Origin: Stappia sp. MMSF_3263
GTDB lineage: Bacteria; Pseudomonadota; Alphaproteobacteria; Rhizobiales; Stappiaceae
DNA length: 64,000 nucleotides
Assembly: GCF_030733745.1 (NCBI RefSeq)
Contig: NZ_JASHIK010000025.1
Coordinates: 1-64,000, forward strand
Direction: 5' to 3'
Positions 7,802 to 17,015 of the stretch are shown in pieces. The position numbers were made by a program, and so were the translations under genes. The notes under the pieces are model-generated. The model was not told the DNA's origin, made no database searches, and saw only the letters and a program-made list of their open reading frames with translations. Within the stretch, counting starts at the first letter, position 1. Every line of letters begins with the position of its first letter.

Positions 7802-9847
7802 ATGGGCGAAAAAACCACCCCCACCCCCACCAAGGCCGCCCCGGAAGCCGCAACGGCACCGGCCGCCGGCACGGTCCGGCGCGACAAGCCGTGGATCTTC
7901 CGCACCTATGCCGGCCACTCGAGCGCGCGCGATTCCAACCGCCTCTACCGGAACAATCTCGCCAAGGGCCAGACGGGCCTTTCGGTCGCCTTCGACCTGC
8001 CGACCCAGACCGGCTACGACCCGGACCACGCGCTGGCGCGCGGCGAGGTCGGCAAGGTCGGCGTGCCGATCGCCCATCTCGGCGACATGCGGGCGCTGTT
8101 TGCCGAGATTCCGCTGGAGCGAATGAACACCTCGATGACGATCAACGCCACCGCCCCCTGGCTGCTGGCGCTCTATGTGGCGGCCGCCGACGAACAGGGC
8201 GCCGACCGGACGCTGCTTTCCGGCACGACGCAGAACGACATCGTCAAGGAATACCTGTCGCGCGGCACCTATGTGTTTCCGCCCGCACCCTCGCTGCGCC
8301 TGACCCGCGACGTCATCGCCTGGACCTACGGCGCCATGCCGAAGTGGAACCCGATGAACGTGTGCTCCTACCACCTGCAGGAGGCCGGCGCGACGCCGGT
8401 GCAGGAGCTGTCCTTCGCGCTGGCGACCGCGATCGCCATTCTCGACGAGGTGAAGGCATCCGGCGCCATTCCCGCCAGCGACTTCCCGCAGGCGGTCGGC
8501 CGCATCTCCTTCTTCGTCAATGCCGGCATGCGCTTCATCACCGAGATCTGCAAGATGCGCGCCTTTGCCGAGCTGTGGGACGAAATCTGCCTCGCCCGCT
8601 ACGGCGTTGCGGACGAGCGCTACCGCCGCTTCCGCTACGGCGTGCAGGTCAACTCGCTCGGGCTGACCGAGCAGCAGCCGGAAAACAACGTCTACCGCAT
8701 CCTGATCGAGGCGCTGGCCGTGGTGCTGTCGAAGAACGCCCGTGCAAGGGCCGTGCAGCTGCCCGCCTGGAACGAGGCGCTCGGCCTGCCGCGCCCCTTC
8801 GACCAGCAATGGTCGCTGCGCGTCCAGCAGATCCTCGCCTACGAGACCGACCTGCTCGAATTCGGCGACATTTTCGACGGCTCCTCGGTGATCGGCGAGA
8901 AGGTCGAGGCGTTGAAAACGGAAGCCCGCGAGGAGCTTGCCCGCATCGAGGAGATGGGCGGGGCGATCGCGGCGGTGGAATCGAGCTACATGAAGCAGGC
9001 GCTGGTCGCCTCGAACGCCGCCCGCCTTGCCGCCATCGAGGCCGGCGAACAGGTGGTGGTCGGCGTCAACCGCTTCACCGAGAGCGAACCCTCGCCGCTC
9101 GCCACCGGCGAGGACGGCGGCATCCTGACCGTGCCCGAACATGTGGAGGCGGAGGCCGTCGCGGCGCTCAAGACCTGGCGCGAGGCGCGCGACGAGGGCG
9201 CCGTGGCCGGAGCCGTCGCCGAGCTGAAACGCGCGGCGGGCGAGGGCGCCAACATCATGGAGCCGTCGATCGCGGCGGCCAAGGCCGGCGTCACCACCGG
9301 CGAATGGGGCGCGGCGCTGCGCGAGGTGTTCGGCGAATACCGGGCCCCGACCGGCGTCGGCAAGGCGGCGCGTGCCGATGCGCAGGACCTTGCCCCGGTG
9401 CGCGCGGCGGTGGAGGGCGTGTCGGCCAGGCTCGGCCGGCGGCTGAAGTTCCTGGTCGGCAAGCCCGGCCTCGACGGCCATTCCAACGGCGCCGAGCAGA
9501 TTGCCGTGCGGGCCCGCGACTGCGGCATGGAGGTCGTCTACGAGGGTATCCGCCTGACCCCGGCACAGATCGTCAACGCGGCGCTGGAGGAGGACGTCCA
9601 TGTCATCGGCCTGTCGATCCTCTCCGGCTCGCACCTGGCCCTGGTGCGCGACGTGATGGAGCGGCTGCGCGCCGCCGGCATCGATGACATTCCGCTGGTC
9701 GTCGGCGGCATCATCCCGGAAGAAGACGCCGCCAGCCTGCGCGCGATGGGCGTTGCCGCCGTCTACACGCCGAAGAACTTCCAGCTCACCGACATCATGA
9801 CGGAAGTGGTGGAGATCGTCGGCGCGCGGGCGGAAGCGGCGGCGTGA
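7802..9847 (+). CDS. ecm: Ethylmalonyl-CoA mutase (coenzyme B12 dependent)
   Basis: Ecm rearranges ethylmalonyl-CoA to methylsuccinyl-CoA with adenosylcobalamin. The 681-residue protein is a single-chain acyl-CoA mutase: a Thr/Pro/Ala-rich tail (1-25), a TIM barrel domain (about 35-530; RTYAGHSSARDSN, GLSVAFDLPTQTGYD, MNTSMTINATAPWLLALY), and a C-terminal B12-binding domain with GLDGHSNGAEQ, containing the D-x-H-x-x-G cobalt-ligand His, near residue 558, plus SILSGSH and VGGIIP. It is shorter than methylmalonyl-CoA mutase large subunits and divergent from ccr, which favours Ecm over Mcm. The adenosyltransferase at 42.4 kb could supply its cofactor. Confidence 0.93.
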   Translation: MGEKTTPTPTKAAPEAATAPAAGTVRRDKPWIFRTYAGHSSARDSNRLYRNNLAKGQTGLSVAFDLPTQTGYDPDHALARGEVGKVGVPIAHLGDMRALFAEIPLERMNTSMTINATAPWLLALYVAAADEQGADRTLLSGTTQNDIVKEYLSRGTYVFPPAPSLRLTRDVIAWTYGAMPKWNPMNVCSYHLQEAGATPVQELSFALATAIAILDEVKASGAIPASDFPQAVGRISFFVNAGMRFITEICKMRAFAELWDEICLARYGVADERYRRFRYGVQVNSLGLTEQQPENNVYRILIEALAVVLSKNARARAVQLPAWNEALGLPRPFDQQWSLRVQQILAYETDLLEFGDIFDGSSVIGEKVEALKTEAREELARIEEMGGAIAAVESSYMKQALVASNAARLAAIEAGEQVVVGVNRFTESEPSPLATGEDGGILTVPEHVEAEAVAALKTWREARDEGAVAGAVAELKRAAGEGANIMEPSIAAAKAGVTTGEWGAALREVFGEYRAPTGVGKAARADAQDLAPVRAAVEGVSARLGRRLKFLVGKPGLDGHSNGAEQIAVRARDCGMEVVYEGIRLTPAQIVNAALEEDVHVIGLSILSGSHLALVRDVMERLRAAGIDDIPLVVGGIIPEEDAASLRAMGVAAVYTPKNFQLTDIMTEVVEIVGARAEAAA

Positions 9848-10004
9848 GGAGGTCGGGGCCGGGGGAACAGATGCCAAAAGGAACCTGCGGTTAAGCCTGT
9901 CCGCGGTTTGAACGACCGCACGCAACGGGTGCAGAAATACACGCCTTGCGCGCATCGCACCGGCAAGGCATGAAGGCAGGAGTTCGCTCCACCGTCAGGC
10001 CGCC

Positions 10005-11210
10005 ATGCCCTTGCAAGACAACCAGAAGACCCGACGCCCGCGCCTCGCTCCGCCGCGCCGCACGGTGGCCGCCCTGAGCCTTGCCGCCCTGCTCCTGGCG
10101 GCAGCATGCGATGATCCGCGATTTCCTGCCTACTTTCGGTATGCAGTGGATGTGAAAGTCGATGGTGTGCCTGTCACCATCGAGCGGGTGGTGAAATGCA
10201 CTGGAACCCGTTCGTGGAGCACGTCTGCAAATCCAGGAGGCTGGACCCACCACAGCTACGTCAATCCTCCCGTATTAGGTGCCAAGGTTCCCGGCAGTGA
10301 TGCCGCGGTCTATGTCCGCGTACCGCTGGCGTGCGCCTGGGCAGCCAGTCCTGAAGGCGCGCAGCAGCGCCCCCCGCCTCTCGTTCCCAGTGACATCGTT
10401 CCGGTGCTGTGGACCGACAATTGGCAGCGGCTGGAGCAGATTGAATACTATTCGACCCGTCCAAGTCTTGCGGGACAGGACAGTCATGTGGAGTTCGTTC
10501 GCGTTCAGCCGCTGGAACGAGCGGACAAAAAGGCATTCGAGCTGTCTGAGGTGCGAGCCGCAAGGGAAAGTCCCGATCTGCGCCCCGTGGCCCGAGTTCG
10601 AGCGAAAGGACACGACGAACCCATCTCCGCCCCCTCGTGGCTGGACCCGGATCGACCGAAGACACCCGCACCCGGTATGACCTGCTTTGCCGCCCTATCC
10701 CTAGACCGTGGCAACTGGGACCAATGGCCGACGTTGGAGCCCTGGGTGGACAGCCTCCCGAATGACGGAAGATTTTACGAAGTCCGCAGCGCGTTGGGAG
10801 ACATCGCCACCAGCCTGAACTTTGAAGGAGGGTTCTTCGCTGCGCAAAGTCTGAACAGGACATCCTTGAGAGCAGAATCTACCTCGGAAGAAGGCGTGCG
10901 ACGGGCACTTCAACTATACAACTCCATGCACCCCATAGTTCCTAGCAGAGGCGGTGCATATATCGACAAGTCAAGGCAAGGGATCTCAAGCTGCTCGTTC
11001 AATTTATGGCACTATGATAGATCCTACGAGCACCATGTGAAACAGCCAGTCGGCGAAAGAAAAAATCGCAAAAAAATTGAAATACACTCAGACGCGAAGA
11101 GATTCGCGCTGATGATTGCGCCTGATAGAGAGTCGGTAATGCTTATTTTTCAATTGGGACCAATTTACTCTACTATGGACGAGCCCGTCGCCATGGACAC
11201 CATCGACTGA
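10005..11210 (+). CDS. Hypothetical lipoprotein, AT-rich, unknown function
   Basis: I do not recognise a family. The 401-residue product starts with a basic stretch (RRPRLAPPRRT), a hydrophobic signal and a lipobox-like LLLAAAC near residue 35, so it is probably a lipoprotein. The mature part has FRYAVDVKVDGVPVTIERVV, a TM-free body, a Trp/Asn-rich centre and two later Cys (CFAAL, SSCSF). Base composition drifts from genome-like at the 5' end to clearly AT-richer in the last 400 bases, with poly-A runs and codons such as ATA, AGA and TTA that neighbours avoid. That pattern suggests an acquired or fast-evolving gene. It converges with the GH25 lysozyme gene. The upstream ribosome site is weak. 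Confidence 0.75.
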   Translation: MPLQDNQKTRRPRLAPPRRTVAALSLAALLLAAACDDPRFPAYFRYAVDVKVDGVPVTIERVVKCTGTRSWSTSANPGGWTHHSYVNPPVLGAKVPGSDAAVYVRVPLACAWAASPEGAQQRPPPLVPSDIVPVLWTDNWQRLEQIEYYSTRPSLAGQDSHVEFVRVQPLERADKKAFELSEVRAARESPDLRPVARVRAKGHDEPISAPSWLDPDRPKTPAPGMTCFAALSLDRGNWDQWPTLEPWVDSLPNDGRFYEVRSALGDIATSLNFEGGFFAAQSLNRTSLRAESTSEEGVRRALQLYNSMHPIVPSRGGAYIDKSRQGISSCSFNLWHYDRSYEHHVKQPVGERKNRKKIEIHSDAKRFALMIAPDRESVMLIFQLGPIYSTMDEPVAMDTID

Positions 11211-11265
11211 TCGCGCGGGTGGAGCAGCCTCTGCCGCCCGCACCGCGCCCAACGTTCGCCCATAC

Positions 11266-11988
11266 CTATTTGTTCAACTCGCCCTTCAGCCACTGGCGCC
11301 ACTGCGAGCGGGTGCCGAAGAAGACGTTGCGGTCGACATTGCCGTTGATGCCGTCGACGCGGCCGGTCGCCGTGTACTGCCAGAACACCCAGTTCTTGCG
11401 CTTCTCGTATTTCCGGTCCGGGTGGCTTGCCACCGAGCGCAGCCAGAAATCGTAGCGGTGCTTGGCATCGACCAGCCGGTCGCGGTGGAAGTCGACGGAG
11501 GAATAGATCACCGGCCGCTTGCCGTAATGCGCCTCGACCGCTTCCAGGAACTTGCGCATGTCGGCGATCACCTGACCGCGCGGCGGCCGCTCGCGGCAGG
11601 TCTTGGAGTGGGCGTTCCACTCCATGTCGAGCACCGGCGGCAGCGCCTGCGGGTCGACCGGCACGTTCTGGATGAACCAGGAGATCTGCTCTTCCACCGG
11701 CCGGCAGAAATAATAGAAGTGATAGGCGCCGCGCGGCACGCCGGCTGCCTTGGCCAGGAGCCAGTTGTCCATGAATTTCGGGTCGACATAGTCGCCGCCC
11801 TCGGTCGCCTTGATCCAGGCGAATTCCGTGCCCGCCCGCTTCACCCGGTTCCAGTCGATATCCCCCTGGTAGCGGGAGACGTCGATGCCATGGATGGCGA
11901 AATCCTCCGGCGTCGGGTCCGGAAAATCGAAAGCCGCGCAGGCGGCGACGAACATCATGCAGATAGCGGACAACACGCGCGCAAACAT
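11266..11988 (-). CDS. GH25 family lysozyme lipoprotein
   Basis: A 240-residue glycoside hydrolase family 25 muramidase, predicted to cleave the MurNAc-GlcNAc bond of peptidoglycan. A signal with lipobox MFVAAC ends near residue 17, so the enzyme is probably membrane-anchored in the periplasm. The catalytic domain covers about 32-235: IHGIDVSRYQGDIDW, WIKATEGGDY, GAYHFYYFCRP, and PVLDMEW, which contain the acidic active-site residues of the family, and WQYTATGRVDGINGNVDRN near the end. GAGAG precedes the ATG. Such chromosomal GH25 proteins occur in other Rhizobiales without phage context; none is seen here. It converges with the orphan lipoprotein. Confidence 0.9.
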   Translation of the reverse strand: MFARVLSAICMMFVAACAAFDFPDPTPEDFAIHGIDVSRYQGDIDWNRVKRAGTEFAWIKATEGGDYVDPKFMDNWLLAKAAGVPRGAYHFYYFCRPVEEQISWFIQNVPVDPQALPPVLDMEWNAHSKTCRERPPRGQVIADMRKFLEAVEAHYGKRPVIYSSVDFHRDRLVDAKHRYDFWLRSVASHPDRKYEKRKNWVFWQYTATGRVDGINGNVDRNVFFGTRSQWRQWLKGELNK

Positions 11989-12087
11989 CGCTCTCTCTTT
12001 GGTCCAAAGCCCCCTTCCAACCAGGGCCGGACCTTATGGCCAAAGAATTAAGGAATCGCTTACCAATCGAGGGCAGCGGAAATGGGA

Positions 12088-12115
12088 TGAGGCCGCGCCT
12101 TTCGGCGCGGCCTCA
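12088..12115 (-). terminator. Hairpin downstream of kbp
   Basis: Perfect 12-bp stem (TGAGGCCGCGCC and GGCGCGGCCTCA) with a TTTC loop, 33 bases after the kbp stop on the minus strand. The following T tract is poor (CCCATTTCC), so it is a likely but weak intrinsic terminator. Confidence 0.65.
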
Positions 12116-12148
12116 CGCAATCGTGATCGAAAGAGCGCCGAGGGCGGC

Positions 12149-12586
12149 TCAGCCGAGCGCGGGGATGCGCAGCACCTGGCCCGGATAGATCTTGTCCGGG
12201 TCGGACAGCATCGGCTTGTTGGCCTCGAAGATCGCCATGTACTTGGAGCCGTCGCCATAGGCCTTCTTGGAGACCGCCCACAAGGTGTCGCCCTTCTCCA
12301 CCGTGTGGAAGCCGGCTTCGGGGGCGGCCTCGGAGACCGCGATCTCTTCTTCCACCTTGGCGATGCCGAGCACGTTGCCGGCCGCCAGGATGAGCTTCTC
12401 GCGCGCTTCCTGCGTCGGCGCGGCACCGGCGATCTTCACCGTGTCGCCGGAGACCTGGACCTTGACGTCGCCGTCGAGGCCGAGCGCCGCCACTTCCTTC
12501 TCGATCGCGGCGGCGGCATCGGCCTCCGGCTCGTCACTGCCCCACAGGGACTTGCCCGCATCCTTCACGAAATCAAAAAAGCCCAT
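12149..12586 (-). CDS. kbp: BON-LysM protein, potassium-binding Kbp (YgaU) type
   Basis: A 145-residue protein with the same start (MGFFDFVKDAGKSLWG), length and order as Escherichia coli Kbp: a short amphipathic N-terminus, a BON domain at about 25-85 (VQVSGDTVKIAGAAPTQEA) and a LysM domain at 93-142 (HTVEKGDTLWAVSKKAYGD ... NKPMLSDPDKIYPGQVLRIP). E. coli Kbp is a cytoplasmic potassium sensor. No signal peptide is visible. AAGGGG precedes the ATG; longer in-frame readings upstream lack similarity. Divergent from xthA across 236 bases in which I see no further gene. Confidence 0.92.
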   Translation of the reverse strand: MGFFDFVKDAGKSLWGSDEPEADAAAAIEKEVAALGLDGDVKVQVSGDTVKIAGAAPTQEAREKLILAAGNVLGIAKVEEEIAVSEAAPEAGFHTVEKGDTLWAVSKKAYGDGSKYMAIFEANKPMLSDPDKIYPGQVLRIPALG

Positions 12587-12822
12587 CTGGTGATTCCCCT
12601 TCTGTCCTGCCACGGCGCGGACAGCCCGCGCCTTTCGACAACCAGTGTCGACCGCAGTCAATACAGGCCGCAAGCGCCAATTCATGTGACGGAGAACACA
12701 GATATCCGCCGCGGCGCGGATACAGGCCACGCATGGGCCGCCGCCGGCCTTGCAAGCCGGGCGCGCAACTGGCAATCAGACGGCAACCGTTTCCTTCTCG
12801 CGCCTCTTTCCGGGACCTGCCC

Positions 12823-13626
12823 ATGACCGACCGCCTGACGATCGCCACCTGGAACATCAACTCGGTGCGCCTGCGCCTGCCGATCGTCGAGAAGTTGATC
12901 CTCGATCATGCGCCGGACGTGATCTGCCTGCAGGAAACCAAGTGCGCCGACGGCAATTTCCCGCTCGCCGCCTTCCGCAAGCTCGGCTACGAACACATCG
13001 CGATCAAGGGCCAGAAGGGCTATCACGGCGTCGCGACGATCTCCCGTCGCCCCTTTCTCGACGAGGAGCGGATCGACTATTGCGCCAAGGGCGACAGCCG
13101 GCACCTTTCGACAGGCATCGCCTTCGGCGGAGGCCGCTTCACGCTGCAGAACTTCTACGTGCCGGCCGGCGGCGACGAGCCGGACCCGGAGATCAACGAC
13201 AAGTTCGCCCACAAGCTCGCCTTTCTCGACGAGATGGGCGAGCGGTTCTCGGCCCTTTCCGGCGACAGCATCATTGTCGGCGACCTCAATGTCGCGCCCT
13301 ACGAGCACGACGTGTGGTCACACAAGCAGCTCCTGAAGATCGTCAGCCACACGCCGATCGAGTGCGAGAAGCTGGAGGCGGTGCGCGGCGCCGCCGGCCT
13401 CACCGACCTCATGCGCCAGTTCGTCCCGGTCGAGGAAAAGCTCTACACATGGTGGAGCTACCGGGCGAAGGACTGGTCGGCCGCCGACAAGGGCCGCCGC
13501 CTCGACCATGTCTGGACGAGTCCGGCGCTCGCCGCCCAGGCGGTCTCCATGCAGGTGCTGCGCGATGCCCGCGGCTGGACGCAGCCCTCCGACCACGCGC
13601 CGGTAATGGTCCGCCTGGAAGCCTGA
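12823..13626 (+). CDS. xthA: Exodeoxyribonuclease III / AP endonuclease
   Basis: A 267-residue exonuclease III family nuclease that repairs abasic sites and removes 3' blocking groups. The endonuclease/exonuclease/phosphatase fold motifs are all present: ATWNINSVRLR at the start, CLQETKC with the metal-binding Glu near 37, VGDLNVAP near 154, RRLDHVW near 227 and SDHAPVMV with the catalytic Asp-His pair near 258. The ATG at MTDRLTIATWN matches the family start although the ribosome site is weak. Divergent from kbp, followed by the convergent quinone oxidoreductase. Confidence 0.95.
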   Translation: MTDRLTIATWNINSVRLRLPIVEKLILDHAPDVICLQETKCADGNFPLAAFRKLGYEHIAIKGQKGYHGVATISRRPFLDEERIDYCAKGDSRHLSTGIAFGGGRFTLQNFYVPAGGDEPDPEINDKFAHKLAFLDEMGERFSALSGDSIIVGDLNVAPYEHDVWSHKQLLKIVSHTPIECEKLEAVRGAAGLTDLMRQFVPVEEKLYTWWSYRAKDWSAADKGRRLDHVWTSPALAAQAVSMQVLRDARGWTQPSDHAPVMVRLEA

Positions 13627-13668
13627 GCCCAGAAAGCCGGAAGCGAAAAACGGCGCGGCCGCCCGCCC

Positions 13669-14643
13669 TCACGGGCGGATGACGACCTTGCCCTGCGCCC
13701 GGCGCTCCGACAGCTCACCCAGGGCCCGCGCCGTCTCGTCGATCGGATAGACCGCATGCACATGCGGCACGATGCGCCCTTCCGCGACCCAGGCGAGCAG
13801 TTGCGCCATGTTGTCCCGATGGTTTTCAGGTTCGCGGATGATGGCATCGCCCCAGAACACGCCGAGCACGTCGCACCCCTTCAGCATGACCAGGTTGAGC
13901 GGCAGTCTCGGGATCTCGCCTGCGGCGAAACCGACGACGAGGTAGCGCCCGCGCCAGCCGGTCGCGCGCAGCGCAGCTTCCGCGTAGGCCCCGCCGACCG
14001 GATCGTAGACCACATCGACACCGCAGCCGTCGGTGAGCGCCTTCAGCCGGGTCTTGAGGTCTTCCTCGGTGTAGTTGACCAGTTCGTCGGCGCCGTGGGC
14101 GCGGGCCAGTTCCAGCTTTTCCGCGCTCGAGGCGCAGGCGATGACCCGCGCGCCCATCGCCCTGGCGACCTCGACGGCGGCAAGCCCGACGCCGCCCGAG
14201 GCGCCGAGCACGGCAACGCTCTCACCGCCTTCGAGCCGCGCCCGGTCGCGAAACCCATGCAGCGCCGTGCCATAGGTGACGGTCAGCCCGGCCGCCACTT
14301 CTTCGCTCACCCCGTCCGGCAGGAGCACGAGGTCGTCCTCCGTGGCGATCACCGCCTCGCGCACCGCGCCCCAGCGGACGTAGCCCATCACCCGGTCACC
14401 GGGCTCAAACAGCTCGACCCCCTCGCCGACGGACATCACCTGGCCGGCGAACTCCGCTCCCGGAGAGAACGGCAGCTCGGGGCGGAACTGGTATTTGCCC
14501 TCGATGATCAGCGTGTCGAAGAAATTGAGCGCCGCCGCCGCAACCCGGACAAGCACCTCGCCCGACCCCGGTTCGGGCATCTCCAGATCGCGCAGGACAA
14601 GGGTCCCGGGCCCGCCGAGACGTTCGCACAGCACAGCTTTCAC
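13669..14643 (-). CDS. NADPH:quinone oxidoreductase-like medium-chain dehydrogenase
   Basis: A 324-residue zinc-free medium-chain reductase of the quinone oxidoreductase group. The N-terminal GroES-like domain (1-120) contains ALNFFDTLIIEGKYQ and SPGAEFAGQVMSVGEGV; the Rossmann domain has the NADPH loop VLGASGGVGLAAVEVARAMG near 146 and GFAAGEIPRLPLN. The catalytic zinc ligands of alcohol dehydrogenases are absent. Substrate unknown; these enzymes reduce quinones or enones. Divergent from the SpoU methyltransferase gene. Confidence 0.85.
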   Translation of the reverse strand: MKAVLCERLGGPGTLVLRDLEMPEPGSGEVLVRVAAAALNFFDTLIIEGKYQFRPELPFSPGAEFAGQVMSVGEGVELFEPGDRVMGYVRWGAVREAVIATEDDLVLLPDGVSEEVAAGLTVTYGTALHGFRDRARLEGGESVAVLGASGGVGLAAVEVARAMGARVIACASSAEKLELARAHGADELVNYTEEDLKTRLKALTDGCGVDVVYDPVGGAYAEAALRATGWRGRYLVVGFAAGEIPRLPLNLVMLKGCDVLGVFWGDAIIREPENHRDNMAQLLAWVAEGRIVPHVHAVYPIDETARALGELSERRAQGKVVIRP

Positions 14644-14831
14644 GTGTTCGTTCCCCCACTTTTCCCCGCCTTCCGGTTAGCACGGCCGGGAAGTGCGTGA
14701 AAGACGACGAGTGGTTGCAATCTTGTCAGGCGCGGCGGAGGCCGCTATGTCCGGGCACCCGGACGACCCTCCCCGACGGGCCGGCGGCCGGAACCGGCCC
14801 ACCGAGCCGGCCCGATGACAAGGACACCCAT

Positions 14832-15383
14832 ATGCGCGGTTACTTCGCCGTTGGCGCGGAAGGCATTTCCAAGCCGATGAATCTCGGCAACCTGATGCGT
14901 TCCGCCCATGCCTTCGGCGCCAGCTTCTTCTTCACCGTCGACGCCGACAGCCGGATCCGCAAGGCGCCGCCCTCCGACACCTCCAAGAGCACCGGCCACC
15001 TGCCGCTGTTCCACTGGGACGCCATCCCGGAGATGGACCTGCCGCAGGGCTGCCAGCTCGTCGGCATCGAGCTGACGGACGACGCCGTCGACCTGCCGAG
15101 CTTCATGCATCCGCTGCAGGCGGCCTATGTGCTCGGCCCCGAGCGCGGCTCCCTCTCGGCGGAGATGCAGGCGGCCTGCGCCCATATCATCAAGATCCCG
15201 ACCAAGTTCTGCCTGAACATCGCGGTTGCCGGCGCCATCGTGCTCTACGACCGGCACCGGGTGCACGGCCAGTATGCCGAACGCCCGCTCACCGCCGGCG
15301 GTCCGAAGACACCGCGCCCGGCGCACAAGCATGGCGGCCCGATCATGCGCACGGGGCGCAAGGTTCCCGGAAACGACGGCTGA
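14832..15383 (+). CDS. SpoU/TrmH family RNA 2'-O-methyltransferase
   Basis: A 183-residue SPOUT methyltransferase, predicted to methylate a ribose in tRNA or rRNA with S-adenosylmethionine. Motif 1 is NLGNLMRSAHAFGA near residue 18, motif 2 is VLGPERGSLS near 99, and motif 3 is IKIPTKFCLNIAVAGAIVLYD near 119-139; motif 3 reads CLNIA where many members have SLNVS. There is no N-terminal substrate-binding extension, so the position modified cannot be stated. The ATG gives the family start MRGYFAVG. The C-terminal 35 residues are basic and probably disordered. Confidence 0.87.
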   Translation: MRGYFAVGAEGISKPMNLGNLMRSAHAFGASFFFTVDADSRIRKAPPSDTSKSTGHLPLFHWDAIPEMDLPQGCQLVGIELTDDAVDLPSFMHPLQAAYVLGPERGSLSAEMQAACAHIIKIPTKFCLNIAVAGAIVLYDRHRVHGQYAERPLTAGGPKTPRPAHKHGGPIMRTGRKVPGNDG

Positions 15384-15395
15384 AGAAAGATCCGG

Positions 15396-16439
15396 TCAGC
15401 GGCGCTGCTGGCGCGCGCGCGCCACGCGCCCCAGCGTCAGCAGCACGTCGCCGACAAGGGCTGTGGCCAGCGCCGGGGCCTTGCGCGCCGAGGCGACCGC
15501 TCCGCCAAGCCGCTCCCCGGCCCTGGCAAGATCCTCGCCCGACCACAGCGACACCTGGCGGATGACCGCGTCGCGTCGCTTGTAGAAGACCGGCGGACGG
15601 GCCTGCTCGATGACCCGCGCCGCCGACAGGCCGCGATCGGCCTCGGCCCTGGCGCGGGCGAGAAACTGGAAATGGCGCAGCGCGGCGGAGGCGATCATGT
15701 CGGCGCGCTGGCCGCCGGCCTCGAGCCGTTCCAGCCCGTGATCGAGCGTTGCCAGGTCGCCCAGCGCCGCGGCATCGATCAACTCGTCGACGGCAAAGGC
15801 GGAGGCATCGCCGATCACCGCCTCGACATCGGCGGTCTCGATCCGCTCCCGCCCGAGCGCGTAAAGGCAGAGCTTGCGCACCTCGCCGCGGCTCGCCAGC
15901 CGGTCGGCGCCAAGCAGCCCCATCAGCACCTGCCGCGCCTCGCGCGTGATGCTCAGCTCCGCCTCGCGCAGCTCCGCGTCGATGACCCGCTCGAGATCGC
16001 GCGCCTCGTCGGCATAGCAGGCAATGGCGACGGCCGAGCGGTCGTTCTCGAACTTCTTGCGCAGGCCGACGCCCTTCTTCAGGTCGCCCGCCTCGATCAC
16101 CACCAGCGCGTTTTCGGCCCGGACCTCGCCGAACAGCGGGTCGACGGCCGGAGACAGGTTCTTGCCCGCCCCGTCACGCAGCCAGACAACGCGGCGGCCG
16201 CCGAACAGCGGCACCGTCGAGGCCTCGTCGATAAGCCGGGCCGGATCGGAAACCACGTCCGCCGCGTCGAGGCGCACCAGGGAGAAGGGATCGTCGACGC
16301 CGCCCGACGCCTTGTCGACCAGCATGCGGGCCCGCTCGGACACAAGGCCGGTGTCCGGCCCGAAGACCAGCACCAGGGCCACGCCGGCCGGCGGTTCGGC
16401 GATGAAACGGTCGACCTCGCCGGCCTTCAGCGCGACCAT
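15396..16439 (-). CDS. holA: DNA polymerase III subunit delta
   Basis: The delta subunit of the clamp loader opens the beta sliding clamp during replication. The 347-residue protein has the family layout: an N-terminal AAA-like domain with FGPDTGLVSERARMLVDK near 25 (degenerate P-loop, as expected for delta), LVRLDAADVVSDPARLIDEAS, the FGGRRVVWLRDG segment, and the C-terminal helical collar. It ends 12 bases after the convergent methyltransferase gene and starts 3 bases after lptE, in the conserved alphaproteobacterial order leuS-lptE-holA, which suggests one transcript. Confidence 0.94.
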   Translation of the reverse strand: MVALKAGEVDRFIAEPPAGVALVLVFGPDTGLVSERARMLVDKASGGVDDPFSLVRLDAADVVSDPARLIDEASTVPLFGGRRVVWLRDGAGKNLSPAVDPLFGEVRAENALVVIEAGDLKKGVGLRKKFENDRSAVAIACYADEARDLERVIDAELREAELSITREARQVLMGLLGADRLASRGEVRKLCLYALGRERIETADVEAVIGDASAFAVDELIDAAALGDLATLDHGLERLEAGGQRADMIASAALRHFQFLARARAEADRGLSAARVIEQARPPVFYKRRDAVIRQVSLWSGEDLARAGERLGGAVASARKAPALATALVGDVLLTLGRVARARQQRR

Positions 16440-16442
16440 GGT

Positions 16443-17015
16443 TCAGCCTTGCGAGGCGAAGAAGCCGGCCAGGCGCGTCTGGATGTTGCCGGCCACCACC
16501 TTCGCCGCCCGATCCTCCGCGTCGCGCTCGGCGCGCAGGTTGGCGAAGCGCTGGCTGGAGAAGTCGAAGGAGGCCGAACCGAAGGCGCGACCGGTGGTCA
16601 CCGTCCGTCCGGTGCCGATCTCGCTGAGCACGTAGCTCGCATTGACCGTCACCGAATAGGCGGAGGGCACGTCCGCGAGCCGTTCGACGCCGACCTCGTT
16701 CAAGGGCCGGTCGATGATGATCTTCAGCCGGTAGCGCGGCGGCGCCGCTTCGCGGCCCCGCCGGAAACCGAAGATCAGCTCGTTGCGCAGCACCTGGCCG
16801 ACACGCTCGAGAGTCTCCGTCGAGGAGGCCTCGACCGTGTCGATGTCGATCGCCGCGAATTCCTGCGCGACGGGAGACGTCCCGGACGGCCCGCCGATCG
16901 AGCCGTAAAGCGGGCGGACCTGGCAGGCGCCGGCGGCAAGCGCCGCACCGAGCGCGAGAACGAGAAGCGCGCGCCGCGTGGCGGGCTGCGATGTCGGATG
17001 ATCAGGCGACGACAT
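16443..17015 (-). CDS. lptE: LPS-assembly lipoprotein LptE
   Basis: LptE is the outer-membrane lipoprotein plug of LptD that inserts lipopolysaccharide in the outer leaflet. The 190-residue sequence has an N-terminal signal with lipobox AAGAC near residue 31 and the family hallmark CQVRPLYG straight after it. The rest shows the usual beta-rich pattern, [23 protein letters not shown], and a C-terminal helix. The 5' end overlaps leuS by 14 bases and holA follows after 3 bases, the standard order, so expression is likely coupled. Confidence 0.92.
   Translation of the reverse strand: MSSPDHPTSQPATRRALLVLALGAALAAGACQVRPLYGSIGGPSGTSPVAQEFAAIDIDTVEASSTETLERVGQVLRNELIFGFRRGREAAPPRYRLKIIIDRPLNEVGVERLADVPSAYSVTVNASYVLSEIGTGRTVTTGRAFGSASFDFSSQRFANLRAERDAEDRAAKVVAGNIQTRLAGFFASQG

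Noticed and set aside
7760-9955. 731-codon minus-strand frame opposite ecm
   Set aside because: A shadow of the mutase gene; no motif, no ribosome site, and it would bury the well-supported plus-strand enzyme.
12048-12062. TTAAGGAATCGCTTA upstream of the GH25 gene as a CtrA site
   Set aside because: The second half is CTTA and not TTAA; treated as a chance half-site.
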